DNA of 64,000 nucleotides, taken from the NCBI GenBank assembly GCA_023701135.1, contig JAMPXP010000001.1, positions 124,001-188,000 of the forward strand, read 5' to 3'. Made by a program: the position numbers and the translations under genes. Shown here one piece after another: positions 61,973 through 64,000 of the stretch; position 1 is the stretch's first letter; every line of letters begins with the position of its first letter. The DNA is from Desulfobacula sp. Its GTDB lineage: Bacteria; Desulfobacterota; Desulfobacteria; Desulfobacterales; Desulfobacteraceae. Under the pieces are notes generated by a model that made no database searches, was not told the DNA's origin, and was given only the letters and a program-made list of their open reading frames with translations.

Positions 61973-63859
61973 TTAATCAATGAAAAGTCTATGCCATAGT
62001 TCAATTGTGATCAGTGTAATTATAGTGGCTTCAGATCCACTGGCATAATCTGTTTTGCCGGATAGGAAATTTTCAATCATGCGGGTCATGGGTTTCTTCT
62101 TGAAATATCCTCTGTTAAGCGTTGAAGTATCCAATAAAATTTCACGAACAAAATCAGAGAGTTTTTTTACAAGCCATTCTCCGATGGGCATTGCAAATCC
62201 CTGTTTTTTTTTATTCAAGGTATGAGCAGGAAGCATTGGGCGTAAAGCCTCTCTCATAATATATTTTTGCTGGGGTCCTCTGATTTTTAAATTCGGGGGA
62301 ACTTTTAGGATAAATTCAACCAGGTCATTGTCATGAAACGGACTGATAGCATTCAAGGCGTGAGCTGAAGTCATCCGTTCGACTTTAATCATTAAATCAT
62401 CCACCGCATAAGAAAGAACATCAAAATATAAAAGTTTGTTCAGCAACCCTTCACTCTTCACTTCCTTATACATGGTTCGTGCAATAGACATTGGATCTGT
62501 CTTATAATTAACATCCAGCAAAGCATCATCATAAAGATGACATTTTAGCCATGGCGGTACCGGCATGCTCATCAGAATGCGCTGTTCCTCAAGTGGGAAT
62601 GTTTCACGGTAAAGAAATCTTTTGGTTTTATCAATAATGCCGTTGCTTCCTGCTGTCAGTTTCATTCGAGTCACAAATTGATTTAAATATTCATTCCTAA
62701 GCAACCGCTTAAACACAGAATCGTTTTTTTCTCGAGCCAGTGCAAACCGATGGTGACCTGAGCCACCGATTAACTGATCCGGAAAATCACCGGTTAAAAC
62801 AGTATTAATTCTTTCTTTTGCAAGTTTTGCTGCATAATAGGATGGTATGGCAGATGTATCGGAAAAAGGGGCATCGTGATGCCACACTATTTTTTTAAGC
62901 AGATCTGGAAAATCATTATCAAATTTTACTTTAATCAGGTATTGGTCCAAACTTAAATGGTTTGCAACAATTCTAGCGTCTTCGGTTTCATCGTATGCCT
63001 TTTCTTCAAAACCGGCAGTAAACACTTTAAAAGACTGTCCTTTCAATTTTTTCATTATAGCTACAACGCCGCTTGTATCAAGCCCGCCACTGAGAAAGGC
63101 ACCTGCCTCCGGGTATCTTCTTATTCTTCGGTCTACTGCGGTCATAAAAATTTCATGGAAAGCTTCAATAGATTCAGAATCACTTAAAAATTTTTCATTT
63201 TTATGGTAACCCAATTTCCAGTATTGTTTATTTTTTGTGTCTATATCTTTAAATTCAAGCACATGGCCAGGCTGAACCTGATGAATGGATTTGAACAAAG
63301 TATCCGGATTGGGAACATGACCATAGGAAAGAAAATTATTCATGGAGGTCAAGTCTACTGATTTGCGGCTTGTTTGAATAGCTGTAATAGCCTTTATTTC
63401 AGAAGCAAAAATGATGGCGTTCTCTGTTCTGGTATAATATAAGGGTTTTGTCCCTAGTCGATCCTTTGCGAGCAGTAGTTTTTTTTGTTTTCCATCCCAT
63501 ATTGCAAGCGAAAATGAACCATCTATCTCACTGAGAAAATCATCCCCTTTCTTCAAATACCATTCAAGAATTATTTCTGCATCCAACATGTCAGGACCGA
63601 GTATTTTTTCCTGATTCAATATATTGAAGACGCTACCATCCACGCAGACAAAAATTTCATTGGTGTCAGTATATGCAAGGACTTTTCCGACACATTCATG
63701 GTCGTGAAATCTTGCGCCCAATATGCCGATATTTTCCAAAAAAGCCTTATCTTTATTCAATGCTCTATGCCGGATGGTTTCGAGCATCAGGTCGCAATTT
63801 TTCTGATACTCCATATTTCCTGTTCCCTTAAAGCCTATAATACCTACAATACCACCCAT
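61973..63859 (-). CDS. Asparagine synthase-like amidotransferase with a degenerate glutaminase domain
   Basis: 628 residues, of the type seen with XrtA/PEP-CTERM polysaccharide loci. The synthetase domain is well kept: PP-loop FLSGGLDTSGVV (~255), PFSDTSAIPSYY, LTGDFPDQLIGG. The N-terminal Ntn glutaminase domain is not: the nucleophile Cys2 is Gly (MGGIVGIIG), and HRGPD reads HRALN. It therefore cannot use glutamine in the normal way, and may take free ammonia or another amine, or may only adenylate. First gene of the minus-strand operon; no strong promoter was recognised in the 30 bases upstream. Confidence 0.88.
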   Translation of the reverse strand: MGGIVGIIGFKGTGNMEYQKNCDLMLETIRHRALNKDKAFLENIGILGARFHDHECVGKVLAYTDTNEIFVCVDGSVFNILNQEKILGPDMLDAEIILEWYLKKGDDFLSEIDGSFSLAIWDGKQKKLLLAKDRLGTKPLYYTRTENAIIFASEIKAITAIQTSRKSVDLTSMNNFLSYGHVPNPDTLFKSIHQVQPGHVLEFKDIDTKNKQYWKLGYHKNEKFLSDSESIEAFHEIFMTAVDRRIRRYPEAGAFLSGGLDTSGVVAIMKKLKGQSFKVFTAGFEEKAYDETEDARIVANHLSLDQYLIKVKFDNDFPDLLKKIVWHHDAPFSDTSAIPSYYAAKLAKERINTVLTGDFPDQLIGGSGHHRFALAREKNDSVFKRLLRNEYLNQFVTRMKLTAGSNGIIDKTKRFLYRETFPLEEQRILMSMPVPPWLKCHLYDDALLDVNYKTDPMSIARTMYKEVKSEGLLNKLLYFDVLSYAVDDLMIKVERMTSAHALNAISPFHDNDLVEFILKVPPNLKIRGPQQKYIMREALRPMLPAHTLNKKKQGFAMPIGEWLVKKLSDFVREILLDTSTLNRGYFKKKPMTRMIENFLSGKTDYASGSEATIITLITIELWHRLFID

Positions 63860-63890
63860 GTGTTATCCTTTGAAAAATCTCGATAATTGA

Positions 63891-64000
63891 CTAATTGATT
63901 CTTTGCATTTTGCCATCCGGTCCCATAACCTCCATCCAACCCCAGGGGGTCACCCAGATAAACCCAACTTGTTTCATGGCTGCCAACCCATTATCAATGA
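63891..64000 (-). CDS. Possible 3' end of an upstream gene
   Basis: A minus-strand frame open from the right edge to a TAG at 63891-63893 gives ~36 residues (ending WMEVMGPDGKMQRIN). No family is recognised and the stretch is short, so it may be chance. A second frame through the same bases is also fairly protein-like but is closed by a stop within the window. Confidence 0.3.
   Translation of the reverse strand, partial: IDNGLAAMKQVGFIWVTPWGWMEVMGPDGKMQRIN

Overview
The window reads like a chromosomal segment of a Gram-negative, sulfate-reducer-type bacterium, most likely Desulfobacterota near the Desulfobacteraceae. That placement is inferred from the gene mix (a Pfa-type multidomain synthase, a class I adenylate cyclase beside an HDOD protein, PEP-CTERM/exosortase-associated genes, a KamA-type radical SAM protein) and from the general style of the proteins. 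No rRNA or marker phylogeny could be run.

Layout. (1) 1-6506: the 3' part of a large PUFA-synthase-like polyketide synthase. (2) 6503-28400: mostly housekeeping. It holds an M16 peptidase lipoprotein and a PpiD-like chaperone, tRNA-Ala(GGC), a PilZ protein, a DegP protease beside an OmpR/EnvZ-type pair, an ABC-F ATPase, a second-messenger cluster (class I adenylate cyclase, pseudo-receiver/TPR protein, HDOD protein, cyclic-nucleotide-binding protein), rsmE, serC-serA and prfC. (3) 28787-29391: a MazEF-type toxin-antitoxin pair. (4) 29789-30989: a PEP-CTERM protein behind a good sigma-54 promoter. (5) 30966-41385: a lipid-type cluster with an RND exporter, PP-loop ATPase, acyl-AMP ligase, thioester-reductase-like enzyme, two FeeM-like N-acyl amino acid synthases, an outer-membrane barrel and a LolA-like periplasmic protein. 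(6) 41500-46950: a patchwork of toxin-antitoxin modules, a DUF4143 ATPase, a caspase-like protease and at least five gene relics. (7) 46951-63859: a minus-strand run of eleven closely spaced genes for an exopolysaccharide. It contains glycosyltransferases, two Wzy/ligase-type membrane proteins, a glucuronyl C5-epimerase, an ATP-grasp ligase, esterase/hydrolase proteins, a DUF4091 protein, an asparagine-synthase-like protein whose glutaminase nucleophile is missing, and a KamA-like radical SAM enzyme.

How the parts fit. Regions 4, 5 and 7 share families that co-occur with exosortase/PEP-CTERM systems (the PEP-CTERM tail, FeeM-like acyltransferase, EpsH1-associated glycosyltransferase and asparagine-synthase-like protein). 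They plausibly serve one envelope/extracellular-matrix programme; the exosortase itself is not in the window. Region 5 is the best candidate for an undescribed system: make an N-acyl amino acid, activate it, reduce or amidate it, and export it through an RND/LolA-like/barrel route. Region 6 looks like a recombination hot spot where small addiction modules arrive and decay.
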